Below are positions 51,721 to 64,000 of a stretch of DNA of 64,000 nt, in pieces; the stretch's first letter is position 1, and each line of letters opens with the position of its first letter. Source of the stretch: Membranipora membranacea (lineage: Eukaryota; Bryozoa; Gymnolaemata; Cheilostomatida; Membraniporidae). Location: NCBI GenBank assembly GCA_914767715.1, contig OU612070.1, forward strand, positions 7,707,501 to 7,771,500. The letters run 5' to 3'. The translations under genes were made by a program, and so were the position numbers. Below the pieces are notes generated by a model. The model saw only the letters and a program-made list of their open reading frames with translations, was not told the origin of the DNA and searched no databases.

Positions 51721-54700
51721 ATGCCAACGGCAGTTCCAATTGAGACCAGTCCCTGGTTGATCAGTAAAATATGGGTTCAATTGATGTTGTTGGTAGAACT
51801 CTTCCTCAGCCTATACTACCATACACTCGGACACATCGTCCACGAACTTGTTATCATACTGATTGTAAGCCTTCTATAATTCCATGACCAAAAAATAATG
51901 ATAGATTTTTATTGACTTTGAAAACTCTTATCTAATAAAATATATTTTCAGAGCTATTCTTTGCTTGTTTCAGCGCTGTTTTGGTCGATTTTGTTGTCAT
52001 GGACACTATCCAGTGAGGCGGCATGGTGTTACACAGAGACGTCCTGTCTCGTCATGGATCAACCAATTCTTCAAGGTTCGTATAAATTTCATTATGCAAC
52101 TTATTACTGTACAATCTAGATTATTCTGGGTTAAAAGCTGGGTTATAAGGGTGTAATACAGCATTATACGTAGGATTCTGAGCTCAGTGAAACCCTGGTT
52201 GCCTTTCAAAATGATCCATTTTTATGCAAGGATACTTTGAAGTAGTTAGGTACATTAATGAATTTCTTTTTTAAATCTTCCAATTTTTCAATCAAGATTA
52301 TACATACATGTTTTTAGAAGGAGACCACATCCTCATATAACTCTGTACGTGATGGGCTGAAGGCTATGTACACAGGAAGTTTGGAGCCTCTGGAGACATC
52401 ATACAACTTTCATGAGTTCCACTCACCGAGGCTGTGTGACGCTGACTTTGATTACAAGCCATCCGTTATGCTGATAGGTCAATACTCTACTGGAAAGGTT
52501 TGGCTCTAGAGATCTGATTAGTTTATCATAGATGAATGAAATGGTTGAATGAAAATATAGTTTTTGATATACTCAGTGCCACAGAACATGATCAGGTGGT
52601 AGCTTGTAGCTGGCTACTGATAAAATGTCAGAGCTTAAAATTTATTGTTTTTATAAAATATTTTAGTTATAGACATCTTTTACATCGATGAATTATTGAG
52701 ATAGTTATATTACTGGGTTGATACTGATGATGTTAGGAATTACATAGTCTGAGCCCCCCAGACTTTTGCCCCTCGTCCGACGGCCCACCGGGCGAGAGAA
52801 AGTCTGAGAACAATGCAGGATCTTGCTGGAGTTGTCTGCCCTTGAGTGTTATAAGTTAATCAAGGGGAGGACTAAAACTGCAATATCTATTGATTTCTAT
52901 TCATGCCACCTACTATATTGCTCCAGGTATGAGAGTTTTCCAGTCAGACTCTGGGAAAAGTAGCCTCATGTTTGGGAAATACCCATGAGCAGAGATATTC
53001 ACTGCCAAGTAGTGAAGAAAATGTCAGCCAGAATTTCATTCATTTTGAATAAGGGCGGTCATTCATGACATTGACAAAAGGTCATACAATGTGTATTATT
53101 GGACCTTAGGCTATATGAAGTAAGATTAATGTAGAAGTAATGAGAGGAAAAATCCAAGCATATCCTGTATAGTGCATAGACTAGGAATTACAAAATGATG
53201 CAATTATTGTACAATATTGTTATTGTGGGAAATTATATATGTCACTCTCTTTTTTGTTTTCAGACAACATTTTTACAGCACATAGTAGGCAAAGATTATC
53301 CAGGTATAAGGATAGGTCCTGAGCCCACCACTGATAAGTTTATAGTTATCATGAATGGAGAGAAAGACTCTGTGATACCAGGTACCCTACTGATTGAATG
53401 CTACTGATAATATTTAACTTCAACACTGGCATGATAACTTGGAGTTGGCTTCCTTTCTGGTCAGAGTGGATAACTCCTGAAATATAATACTTGATACTTT
53501 TGGTCATTTTAGTGTCAACCTGAGCTGCATATCTCACATGGGAATCATAAGTAAAGCAGAGAAGCTATCTGGTGTTACGATCAATAACAGCTCAGCTCTA
53601 CTTTTTGCTTTAAAAGCTTCAAACGCTTTTTTATTTGATTTTTTTTTAGGTAATGCACTTGTAGTAGATAAAAATATGCCTTACGCACCACTAGCAAAGC
53701 ATGGTAACAGATTCTTAAATAGACTACAGGCATCTAAAACACAGACACCAGTATTAGAGAATCTAACTCTCATAGACACACCAGGAATACTGTCTGGTGA
53801 GAAACAGAGCATAGACCGGGGATATGACTTTATAGAGGTATGTAGCGCTGTTCTGCACATGTGCAAGCTGTTGAATCATTTGTTGTCTCTGCAGCAAAGG
53901 TCTCGAACTTATTAAACCTAGACTGAGTCCCTAAATTGGGAAAATAATGGAAACCATAATTTGCGCCTCAATCGAATGCTGGTTTGGTATCTTATATGTG
54001 TAAACTTTGGGAGTTGCCTTTCTTGATGAAACGGATATTGGATCCTCTATTTGACAAAACTATCCTGCAAAATGAATGAGTGATGCATCCCTTCTCACTT
54101 CATTCTTCTCCATTAAAATATGAGTGGAACTCCCTAGAGAATGGATTATGTAAAGTAGTCTACTCTATTACCTGTCTATAACATGACCTATAGTTCACAG
54201 AACTCAAAAGCTTGTGCCTCTATTCTCACCTATTCTCAACGCTAGGATAGCTGAAGATCAAGGAAAGAAACAAATGAAACTTTCCATATTTTTTAACTTT
54301 ACTGGTTGAAACATCGTCCTGATTATCATAAGTGTGTTAAAAAAGAGGCGTTGTAGACCATTATTTTGTCAGTGTTCTGGCGTGCCTTAAATAGGGAAAC
54401 TTTCCATATAAAGAGGAACAAATGAAATTTTCCATGAGACTCCTGGATCACTCATTATCACCAGGTTCATGCCGATGAGTTTTATTTTTATCGACTTTCC
54501 GTAGGATTAATATCAGCAATGAGTACTCAGGGATAGGATCGTGACAAACAGATCAATCCTTCACAGGTGTTGTCTCGTAATCAGTTGGTTTTCCTCAATA
54601 ATATTTTCCTCACATTCGCTCAGAGCAATGTCAATTCGCTGGCTATGATGGAAACTGCCAACAGGGTCACCATCTATGGAAATTTACAATTCCTTATAAA

Positions 54701-57700
54701 CACAGTTTTTAAGCCCTGCAATTTAAACAACAATATTTCCTTCTTGTAACAGTGTTATCATTCCTCAGGACGAACTGAATTAAATTTCCCATGGAACGGA
54801 TATAGTATCATAACATCATACAGTTATGACAGTCACTGCAGGGACTCATCTGACATTGATCTGATTTGCTGTCCTTACTAGCATGAATAATATAACCTGG
54901 GATATTGACTTGTTTAAAAAACTGCAAACAGTAATAACATACCTTCAACGTCAATGATTTGAGCTTTTCTAGAATGTTCCTAGGGACTGGCTATTTAAGC
55001 AAACCCCATGTTTGGCAAAAGAAAGCTAATGAAGCTATTCCAGATATGACATTCAATGTCAGTACATTATGTTCTCATGTATTTTTTAGGTAGTACAATG
55101 GTTTGCTGAGAGAGTGGATCGAGTTATTTTATTATTCGATGCTCATAAGCTCGATATCAGTGATGAGTTTAAGAGGACGATAGAAGTACTTAACTGCTAT
55201 GAGGATAAGCTGAGGATAGTCTTAAATAAGGCTGACGGTGTGAGCCCTCAACAGCTTATGAGGGTATACGGTGCTCTCATGTGGTCACTAGGTAACCTGT
55301 CTATCTGTCTGTATGTTTTTTATTCACTTTCTGTGTCAATTGTGCTTTATTGAGGCCAACATAAGTGGAAGTATCCGCCAGGCACAATATCTGCACACAT
55401 AATGACTTGTCCCGACGGAAATCTTTAAGAGAATGCCTGTGAATGCTCCCGCTTAGGTAGACAGGTAGAGTAATTAACCAAGTGTGACACCATGGGGCTA
55501 TGATGTGGATTGAGTCTTAACGGTAACAATTAGTTATTTTATTCCTAACTTGGTTTTTGTGTAGTGATTGAAAAGTTGTCCGCTCATTGTAAAGTAGTTC
55601 AAAGAGTAGATAACTACCAGACAGAGGTTGATCAGTCAACAATGAATACATTTGCTGAAGATTTAGAAGATCCATAGGATACCCCCTGATGGCAGAATCT
55701 TCTATAATAAAATAGCAAATATATTCATTGGTGATTCTTCAATTCACCTTTGTGTATATTTTAGGTAAGATAGTAATGACCCCAGAGGTAGTACGGGTAT
55801 TTATTGGATCATTCTGGAAGCAGCCTCTCCACTTTGCCTCCAACAGACACCTGTTTGAGCTAGAACACCAGGATCTCTTCAAAGACCTACAGGGCTTACC
55901 TAAACAAAACTCCATCAGGAAACTAAACGACTTCATCAGAAGGGCAAGACTTGCTAAGGTTTGATACTCTCCGCACATAGCAGGCTTCCTTTTTATTCAT
56001 GCCAATCCCATAAAGTGCCCCTAGTGGAATATTACAGTTTGCTTGTGTAGGAAGCACTAGATAAGATCGAGGACCTGGATGGGTCGTGACAGATCCAAAC
56101 AGGTGCCCCATCACCTCCGGTTGTTATTGTCTTACTATCTTATCTCATCTTCTATCTCTGGAAAAATTTAACTCATCAACAGTGCCATAATTGAAGCTAA
56201 TATAGGTGACTTTCCATTGTTGATTTCACACCATATTTAGGATCATGTTTGCACCTATCCCGGTATTAACCCTTCCAACGTGTAAGTTTGAGACAAAAAT
56301 ATCTATATGGGTTAATGACTTTGCGGTTGGGTCCGCATTTTACGTCCGGGACTCTTAATACCTGATCAAGTCGCACCTTGTAAACACTGCCAACATGTAA
56401 TAATGAGAGTAATTTATCTAATTGGGGTGTATTCTTCTGGGTTGCGTCTGTGACATTTCATACCCAATTCGAGTCCCGTAAACCCTTCCAGCGCATGAGA
56501 GTGGGATTAAAATTTGTTTTGTCCGTGACTTTGGATGCCTGATAAAATCGAACCCTGTCAACAAGCTGTAAATCGACATGCCTCTATAAGCTCTCTACTA
56601 TAGAAGTATGACGCTTATTTTGGCCTTTCTCTAAGTATTCTAGTAGAAGTGTGAATTCAGCTGGTGTTTCTTATTCGCTCGTAATATAAGCAATTATACA
56701 TTTCCTACTCCCATCTCACCACCTACACTGCTCTATCCTACGCATGTCCCCGACCCTCCCATGTTACCATCGAGGCGGATATATGTCAGATAGCTGGGCT
56801 AGACTAGGGCACTGCAGCGGTCTATATAAGTATTATCTAACTGATACTGTGATACTGTGGTCCATAATCTCTTCATGGATTCATGTAAAGGTTAACCCAA
56901 AGACAAGATTAATGAATTCAAAAATATCTATTACCATACCCTGGTAGTATAAATCAAGTGTTCCCAAATCCCAAAACAAAGCTCCTCCCTTGTAAGATCT
57001 GACCGATTAACATAATATGTACAATCATACTTGTTCTGTGGGGAGTAAAGCTGTTAGGTAATAATATAGTGTCTGTCCTGGTTCTCATTTTTTACAAGTA
57101 GGCAAGGTAAACTGCAGCTTCGTCATACTTGCACTATATATAATATATCTATAGTCTCATGCTTAAACCCAAGCTATCATTTAGAAGTCCTACAACTAAT
57201 AGACATGACATATGGCTAATCTACTCTAATTTTTTATCAATCACGCTGGCGCTAAATCACCTAAATCACCGGACCCAAATTCATATCATGAGAGTTTTTT
57301 AATTATCTATTTGAGTTTATATCCTGTAATCCAACCGGAACAATGGCTCCAACAGAGCCCTTATTCAATCTTCTAACCCTAAATCACATGAGGCTTATTA
57401 CTACTATACATGGGAAATTTTGTTAGCCTTACCCGCCCTTCTATCAGGGAGGGTGGGAGGGTTTTACACACTTCTTTCTATCTCACAACATTCCCATCGA
57501 CAGCCAATTGGCCGCTCTCTGATTTGTAGTAGGATTATTTGTAGTTGTATTATCCATTCTGATAGACATTTAATGGAGAAATGTTGGCTAGATAAGCCAT
57601 ATCTGAATTATATTCCACTGTTTATATATTGGCGTGCCTGGAAAGCGGTAATCTGTAATATATAGCTGAATACTGGTTATTTTAATCCAACCTTCAAAAG

Positions 57701-60700
57701 AACCAACTTTATAATTTGTTATAAAAAGGTAATTTGAGAAGGAAGAGAATGATATATTAAGTTGTTGTGACTCATCAATGCTTCCCGTCTGGAAGATGAA
57801 CTTTAAATTATTACCCTACTTTTGGAGGGTCGATGGTTGCACAAATCAGCATTTAGTGCTTTATAACTTGGATGAGCATCAATCAATCCTAATTACGTCT
57901 TTACCTTCTCCAGGGAAAGTTATGCCAATTGTCTTTCTTGTTTCACTTTGTGATACATCAAACGAACCATCACACATCAGCTGTATCAGACAATTGAACT
58001 TAGAAATGTCCACCTGTGGTGTATGAACCACCACCACGATCGTAAACTAACTCCCTTTCAGGATCCTGTTCGCCAGATAGCAGGCAAAAAATGAAGTTTC
58101 AAAGTTATAATTGCCCAGTGCATGGTACTGTACCGATTGTTGTCGTTGAGGCCTAACACCTTTTTTTGTCCGGTGTTGCAACAAGTGCATTTAGTTGATT
58201 AAATCAGGCTTATGCAGATTTACCAGGCACATAGATACTACTCTCTTCATTAAATTCACTTACATAATTGTTAATCAGGTTAGGCCCTGCTCTCTTCTCT
58301 GACCAGGCTTACTCTCTCTCTGATTCATACGTCACTACAGAACTTAACCCTCAGATTTTCTGGCAAAAAAAGTCAGATTAATCACCAAAACGCACCCAAC
58401 ATCCAAATCTGATTTAAATGTCCTGATTAATTGCCAAATTGGCCGATTTGATTGGTGATACTCATCAAAACTTAGTCTGTAACAATATTTGTTTTATGAT
58501 AACTGCTCTGATAATAGTCCCGATTTCTGATTAAAGTAACTCCAATTACCAAATTTATGGAAATGAAGTTGATTATGGATGTTGCTCCACAGGATTATCC
58601 CTACCAAAAAAATTTGGGGAATTCCTACCAAAGTTCCTAATGAGGATATTTGTCATGACTCTGTCATCGTGTTCTTCTCCTGTTTCTCTCCTTGTGTTCT
58701 CCTCCTTCGATTTTCCACAAGTTTTCCCTCCGTGTTCTCCATGAGTTCTCCACAAGTCTCACATATCCTGAAGCCATCACGAGCACATATATCTTGACAG
58801 CTGTAATGAAGAATGAATTTTGTGCTTGTCATGTGATTTTGTGGATCTTGTTAGGGGATTCAAAATAAACAATATGATCACTAATGGAGTGCTACGAGAT
58901 ACCTAATTTGAGCTGTTTGAGTCATCAACACAACGAAGGTATGCCCGACCTGTTATGTACTGTCATTTTGCTGTGATGACACCCTGTTAACGGAATGGCA
59001 GTATTCATAACTGGCCCGACATAACCTGTGTCAAATATAAATACTATCACTGTGATGCTTTTGTTTTCCTATGGCAGGTGCACGCATACATAATCTCAGA
59101 ACTGAAAAGTGAGATGCCGATGTTCTTCCACCGAGAGGCTACTAAGGATCGGCTCATCCGAGAGCTGAACTCTGTGTACAAAAAGATACAAAGAAAACAC
59201 AACATCAGCGCGGGAGACTTTCCTGACTGTCAGACTATGCAGAGAAAACTCAGGGCAAGTTTAACCATCAGTCTATCCTGGAGGAGTAGATATTAGCTAG
59301 AGATAGGTTTAGCTAGTTTGGGGTTGACTTAATGTTAGCTAGCACTATATTTTGGCTAGCTGAGGTGATAGACTATATAAAGTAAATGGTGAGTAAATGT
59401 TAGCTAGTCTTAAATTTGGCTATTTCCAGCACGTGCAAAATGGCCTAACTATTTCTCCTGTGGATACGTTACTCCTCTAGGGTGAATCTTTGTACTGGTG
59501 GAATCTTTTGACACCTACGCTCAACTGCTTGAGCAAACTCATGGGAATACCCATGCACGTAAAAATACACACCATAAATGACTAACTGTGGTATAGTTTG
59601 TATTAAAAACCTTCCATAAAAAGTTTTACCAGAGAAAGCTGTTACATTCTTAGCTGGGCATTGATGGCACGTTCACATAAATGTGATTCTTTAACTTGTG
59701 ATATTTTATGAAGCTGGCCTAGGCTACAAATTATTGTGAGGCATAAGATAGCAGTGTCTGAACTCAATCAACCACACACCATTACTATATCGGTTTTGTC
59801 TAGGTTATTTTGAGCGCTCAAATTTATAACCTGCATTTTTAATGCAAACAGAAAACATATAAGAACAGTATATTTTCGAGCTGAAGGTACCCTCATCATT
59901 TTATTTGAGCTTAGAGCCATTAAACTTCATACGAACGAACGGACAACTACATGAGAGCAATAACCACATTCACCAAATTCATTAAGTTTGTTGGCTCCAA
60001 ACTCAAATAAAACGATGATACCTTCAACTCCAAAAATAGTCAAATTATAGGTCTCTGGTCAAATCGGTATTGCAGCCAGCATGTTTAAACAACCACAATG
60101 AGTCACCTCTGGCAATGAACCAGACAGAAGCCTGGTCTCACATAGTCATAGAGATGGTAAAACTAATGCGCTGCCGCTAAACATTTATGTAATATATGTG
60201 TATACTTGGTCTGAAATCTCAGACAGTAAACTGAGTGGGGTTTGTGGTATTCTGTTGAAGGCTGCAGGTCACAGCCCAATTGAAGAGTGCCTGCTAAATT
60301 TGGATTCAGCATGACTGATAAAATAGAGTGTACACTGAACAATGTAAACCCGTTAACTCGATACCAGAAGCTAACTCAGATCTACTTCTGAGGCATTCCA
60401 ACCTATAGGAGGACAATTCCAAAAATGACAATTTGCTGAATTATTCACTGAACTCCCTACAATTAATCTAAATTATTGGGCTCTAAATATGAGCAGCTCT
60501 GTGGCTTCTTTTCATGAAGGTTGTTGGGTTTGGCTGGAAATCTCCATTATCACAAACCATCACTGAACTTTTCCTTAACCATTCATGGTAGGGATTGCCA
60601 ACGCAAACTTTAATATGATTGAGTGCCGTTTTAGCCGATTTCTTTGTCCAACTTGAAGAAAAAAATAACTATATATAGCCGTTTTATCAGTTTCATCTTA

Positions 60701-63700
60701 GGGATTAACTTAAATTATTATCAAACATCAAACACTCAATTATTCACCTTATACATAAAAATTTGAGCATTTTTTGTGATTTATCGATCAGTTTATCATG
60801 GGTGGCCATTTTGTAGTCATGGGACTGAACGTAATGACAGAATGTAATGAGCGTCTGATTTGGTGTAACCGGGAACTAGTTTTCCGCCTCATCTCACAAA
60901 GCTAAGTAATAAGAGTTTTGTGACATCCAATGTACCATTGGGTGATATTTTGCCGACTCACAATTTTCAGGTTCTGACCTCATCTTACGTACACTTTGGC
61001 TGATTATGCGAGGACAATTTTCACAAAGAACATTATAACCTTTTCCTTCTCAAATCTGGATTCTGTCACCGTTGCTTGCTATGATAGGTCGCGGCTGATT
61101 GTTTTCAGTTTTGATATTTACAGCAATTTCAAACAACAACATTATTGCGCCAGCCAGAAATATCACTTTTCTCTAGTAAATAGATTTATCTACCCAATTT
61201 ATTATAATAGAATGTAGTGGGAAGCCTTTTAAAAAACCACAAAATTAGAATTGAGTTGAGATATGCAAGTTGTTCAACCTGAACTGATTGAAAAAGGTAC
61301 ATTATCCCCTTACTTATAGCCATGCCTATTAAAATAAAAAAAAAGTTAATGAAAAGGTGTTTTGTTGTCTGAATATAACTATCAAATTCACGGAACTTTG
61401 CTAGTTTTTAATGGTGAATTGGGGTATAACTACACTATATATCAAATTTACGGAAACTCAACATGAAATACCAATTCTAATCTTTATTTTATTACTGTTG
61501 CTAATTCCTATTAATGTAACCTGGATTACATTATGCTTGTGCCGTTCAAGAGAGAGAGAGACGTATATTATATCTGCACACAACCAGTTTTGTTTTCGTA
61601 CCACAACAACCAAAAGGACAGATATAGCTAGCGTCACCCATCCCTGCATTTGTATTTTGAGCTCAAACTGTGTCGGGATAGCCGGTAGGGAAAGTGGTTG
61701 ATAATGAAATTCCACTACCGGCTATCCTGGCACAGTTTGAGCCTCTCTCTCTCTCTCTATCCCAGCACAGTTATGTGGGTGTGGGACATGACTTGACATG
61801 ACGTGCTCTCGGAAAATAACTCACTTACATTGATGACAGCGTCAGCCCTCGTTATCGGTGCTAAGTATCAGGTCATGTCTGTTATTCACTGAGGAAACTT
61901 TGAACATGTATATCGGATCTGTATTTTCCATTCAAAACATTGGTTTTATTCCTCTTTTAATTACAATTCTGATAAAAATATATATTCCACAACTTTGATC
62001 CAAGGCTTGTTAGGTGTTAAGTTTGCGTCGGAAAGAAATCGCAAAATAGGAAATTGGTTTTCTCTGTAAACAAGCTTGTAATAATATCAAGCTTGTTTTC
62101 ATGTAATTATCACAGAGTAAGGATATATCCTTACTCTGTGTTATTATCGGTTTCTCTACACACAACAAGCCAGATGGAAGATTCTGTCTTTCTGTTTGGC
62201 AGTTGGCCAACTGTTAAAATCTCTTGTTTAGACACATCAGCATTCAACAATGTAATGTCTATATTACATCAATTAGTAATTGGTATGTGGGTTTAGTAGT
62301 TTTGCATCCCGGATTGAGGAAGGGTGACTATCATGGATGTCAATTAACATTAAAACTCTTTTACTCTGCAGATATTACCTGGAACCTGATTAGTGGGTGG
62401 GAAACATCAAGCTCTTTCCCCACTAACTGCAGTAAAGCAACCCTGAATCACTTTGAGGTTTTATTTCAATAATGGTGGAAACTTTTGGTTCCTGATGATT
62501 TCATTCTTTTTTATACAGCCATCTTATGTCACAACATGTTCTTCAAATCATTGTCATTGTCATCACAGGTGCGCTAAAAATGGGAACACCTAAAAAGTGT
62601 GATTTGCATAGTTGATCCATAAAAAGACAAATTTCCAGTACTTGAGGGAGTATGTTGAACTGTATAATGGATCTTTGGTTACGTTAGCTTCTTTGTTTTG
62701 TGTCGTTGTCGTTAATGAGAGGCTTGAATATTTTTACTCATGTAGGCCCAGAGAGCTCCACCCATGTAATTAGTCGCATTGGTAACCCTGTGGTAGAGCG
62801 GTGGGACAGTTGCCTGGATTCTAAGGCGCTCTGGATAAATCATTATTATAACAACGGCATTATTATCCATACTTCCTAACCATTAGCTGTGTGTACCAGT
62901 AAGAGGCAATGCTCTCCTCAATGAGTTCTTAGTGCTTTGGTTTACTTTCTCAGTGACACGAAGATAATTTTATTATTCAATAACTTGTGGCTTATCTGTT
63001 GTACCACCCTCAGGGCGTAAAAAAAGCTTTATTATGCTAATCACGATCCAGGAAGGGGTTACAAGAGAGTGAAAGCCGGTTTTACTACGGCATGTGTCTG
63101 TATTAGTGCAAAAATCTGGTAATATTAGACATCAGCATAATGAGCTACCATCAATATGCTTCTCCATAAATCCAATTCATTGCCTAGTACTCATGAGCAA
63201 GTAAAAAACCGCTAACCGCAAAGTCTAACTAAACTAAAAAACACATCTCTGTGACACTAAAATAGTACCGCTAGGATAGTGAGCTTTGTGCTAATGGGCT
63301 GATGTACCAACATACTGTCTGCGGTTACATTAAAATTATAATATAAACCTTGGAGGACAGGGTATTGTTTTGATGTTGCACCAAGCTCTAGTTTTTTTAT
63401 AGACTGCAATGGAAGTGCAAACCTCTATGAAAAGTTAAGCATACCTATTTAATTTTTACTACCGTCATTTAAAGTCATCAGATGTCATAACCTCCGGGTT
63501 CTTATTCATTGTCATTTGATTGCTGTAGTTTCCCAAAGTATAGGAATACACTTCCTTGGTACCAAGGTTGTCAACGGAATTTCCAATTCAATAAGATCAC
63601 AGAAGAATTTTAATTTCTCAGAATTATCTAATAACTTCCTTTTTTTCAAAAATTTCACAACTTCAAATAACTCAAATCGGAATTAATGTCACATATTTTC

Positions 63701-64000
63701 AAAATATTCAATACAGACTAAATAGCTGTAGGGACCGTCTAAGCATGCTATCAAATTGCTGCCAAGTGAATAGCTCACTCTCCATATACTAACTGGTATC
63801 TCTCTTTTAAACAGGAATATGACTTTAGTCAGTTTAAGGGTCTTGACACAGCACTGATTGATGCTGTAGATGCCATGCTAACAGAAAGAATACCCACACT
63901 GATGTCTATGCTTCCCACAGAAGAGCTAGAGTTGAATACAGAAGATCTCAGTGGAGGTGTTTTTGATCTCATGTCCAATAGTCCATTTTCGTCTGGAGCG
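51721..64000 (+). CDS. EHD-family membrane-remodelling ATPase with hydrophobic N-terminal extension (3' end outside window)
   Basis: Exons: 51721-51864, 51974-52075, 52318-52497, 53264-53381, 53650-53837, 55090-55291, 55765-55958, 59078-59254 and 63815 to the edge. Phases give 497 residues so far. The dynamin-like ATPase core is unmistakable: [10 protein letters not shown]-loop GQYSTGKT (136-143), [23 protein letters not shown] (DTPG 224-227), [19 protein letters not shown] (290-293), [14 protein letters not shown] and ARLAKVHAYIIS. EHDs bind and bend endosomal and plasma membranes during recycling. The C-terminal EH domain should lie past the window. The two first exons are my inference: they supply a hydrophobic stretch (about 17-48) and a linker, [11 protein letters not shown]. 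Normal EHDs begin directly with a short FSW-type peptide. The intron after 59254 starts with GC. The core is certain; the N-terminus is about even odds. Confidence 0.88.
54302..54400. repeat. Dispersed repeat, copy 2
   Basis: CTGGTTGAAACATCG followed by CCTGATTATCAT matches 4511-4538 with two mismatches, and similarity continues weakly. It lies in intron 5 of the EHD gene. Confidence 0.4.
56266..56575. repeat. Degenerate tandem repeat of about 100-115 bases in EHD intron 7
   Basis: Three diverged units start with TTAACCCTTCCAACG (56266), TAAACACTGCCAACATG (56381) and TAAACCCTTCCAGCG (56479). Each is followed by a similar G/T-rich middle and a second shared block (CCTGATCAAGTCGCACC, CCTGATAAAATCGAACC). 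A fourth partial unit starts near 56555. Confidence 0.5.
61661..61742. repeat. Hairpin next to (CT)n in EHD intron 8
   Basis: GCTCAAACTGTG followed by GGATAGCCGGTAG pairs with CTACCGGCTATCC followed by CACAGTTTGAGC, with few mismatches and a loop of about 20 bases. A CT dinucleotide run follows directly and a GA run precedes it at about 61548-61562. Confidence 0.7.
62103..62148. repeat. Short palindromic element, copy C, with 9-bp flanking repeats
   Basis: The same perfect palindrome as copy A (62112-62139) is bracketed by GTAATTATC at 62103-62111 and GTTATTATC at 62140-62148, which match in eight of nine bases. It lies in intron 8 of the EHD gene. Confidence 0.8.
62783..62850 (+). repeat. 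Possible tRNA-derived SINE fragment
   Basis: TGGTAGAGCGG at 62791-62801 fits a Pol III A box exactly. The downstream GGCGCTCTGGATAAAT followed by an ATT-rich tail resembles a SINE/LINE 3' end. No B box is present, so this is a guess at a deleted SINE. Confidence 0.3.

Noticed and set aside
58573-58797. Opposed charged frames in EHD intron 7
   Set aside because: Produced by a pyrimidine-rich GTTCTCC-like low-complexity tract.
1-64000. CRISPR arrays, bacterial operons, ribosomal RNA genes, complete tRNA genes
   Set aside because: None seen. Intron-exon structure shows a eukaryotic nuclear segment; the only tRNA-like sequence is the incomplete A-box region near 62791.

Overview
The window is animal nuclear DNA, AT-rich, with spliced genes, GT-AG introns (and one GC-AG intron), and many decayed LINEs, a Ty3/gypsy element and foldback repeats. 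The gene set (SLC34 phosphate transporter, SERAC1, a FAHD2-type hydrolase, an EHD ATPase, an NHL-repeat receptor and a Sushi-domain receptor) fits a metazoan. The two unfamiliar receptors, an unassigned four-pass protein and the genome texture suggest a non-vertebrate, possibly an early-branching animal such as a sponge, but the species cannot be fixed from sequence alone. I rebuilt the spliced genes by hand. Six of them (SLC34, Sushi receptor, FAHD, SERAC1, four-pass protein, Cys-rich secreted protein) have exon phases that add up to an uninterrupted reading frame from start to stop.

Layout. 719-8459 (+): an intact ten-exon SLC34-type Na/phosphate cotransporter. 10.3-13.95 kb (-): a 5'-truncated, frameshifted Ty3/gypsy retrotransposon. 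14.6-15.7 kb (-): an NHL beta-propeller receptor with an apparent frameshift before its membrane helix. 18.8-24.5 kb (+): a Sushi-domain single-pass receptor whose tail carries an ITAM-like pair of tyrosines and an SH3-type proline motif. Antisense inside its last intron is a two-exon gene for a small secreted eight-cysteine protein (22500-23632, -). 26.4-31.8 kb: a direct, partial, inactivated copy of the SLC34 gene, abutted on both sides by truncated LINEs and holding a third.

33.1-37.1 kb (-): a seven-exon FAH-family mitochondrial hydrolase. 37.8-50.1 kb (-): a twelve-exon SERAC1 orthologue whose 5.5-kb last intron contains an unassigned four-pass membrane protein gene on the opposite strand (40913-42270, +). 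51.7 kb to the right edge (+): an EHD-family ATPase, cut by the window before its EH domain. Its best-phased N-terminus adds a hydrophobic segment followed by a Cys/Arg-rich linker, which is unusual for the family.

These are independent eukaryotic genes, not an operon. The notable relations are physical: two nested antisense genes, a divergent pair of candidate cell-surface receptors, and a tandem-type duplication that died. The most unusual non-genic signal is a family of perfect palindromes of about 28-30 bp, three copies of which are bracketed by 9-bp direct repeats, as if they were extremely short mobile elements.
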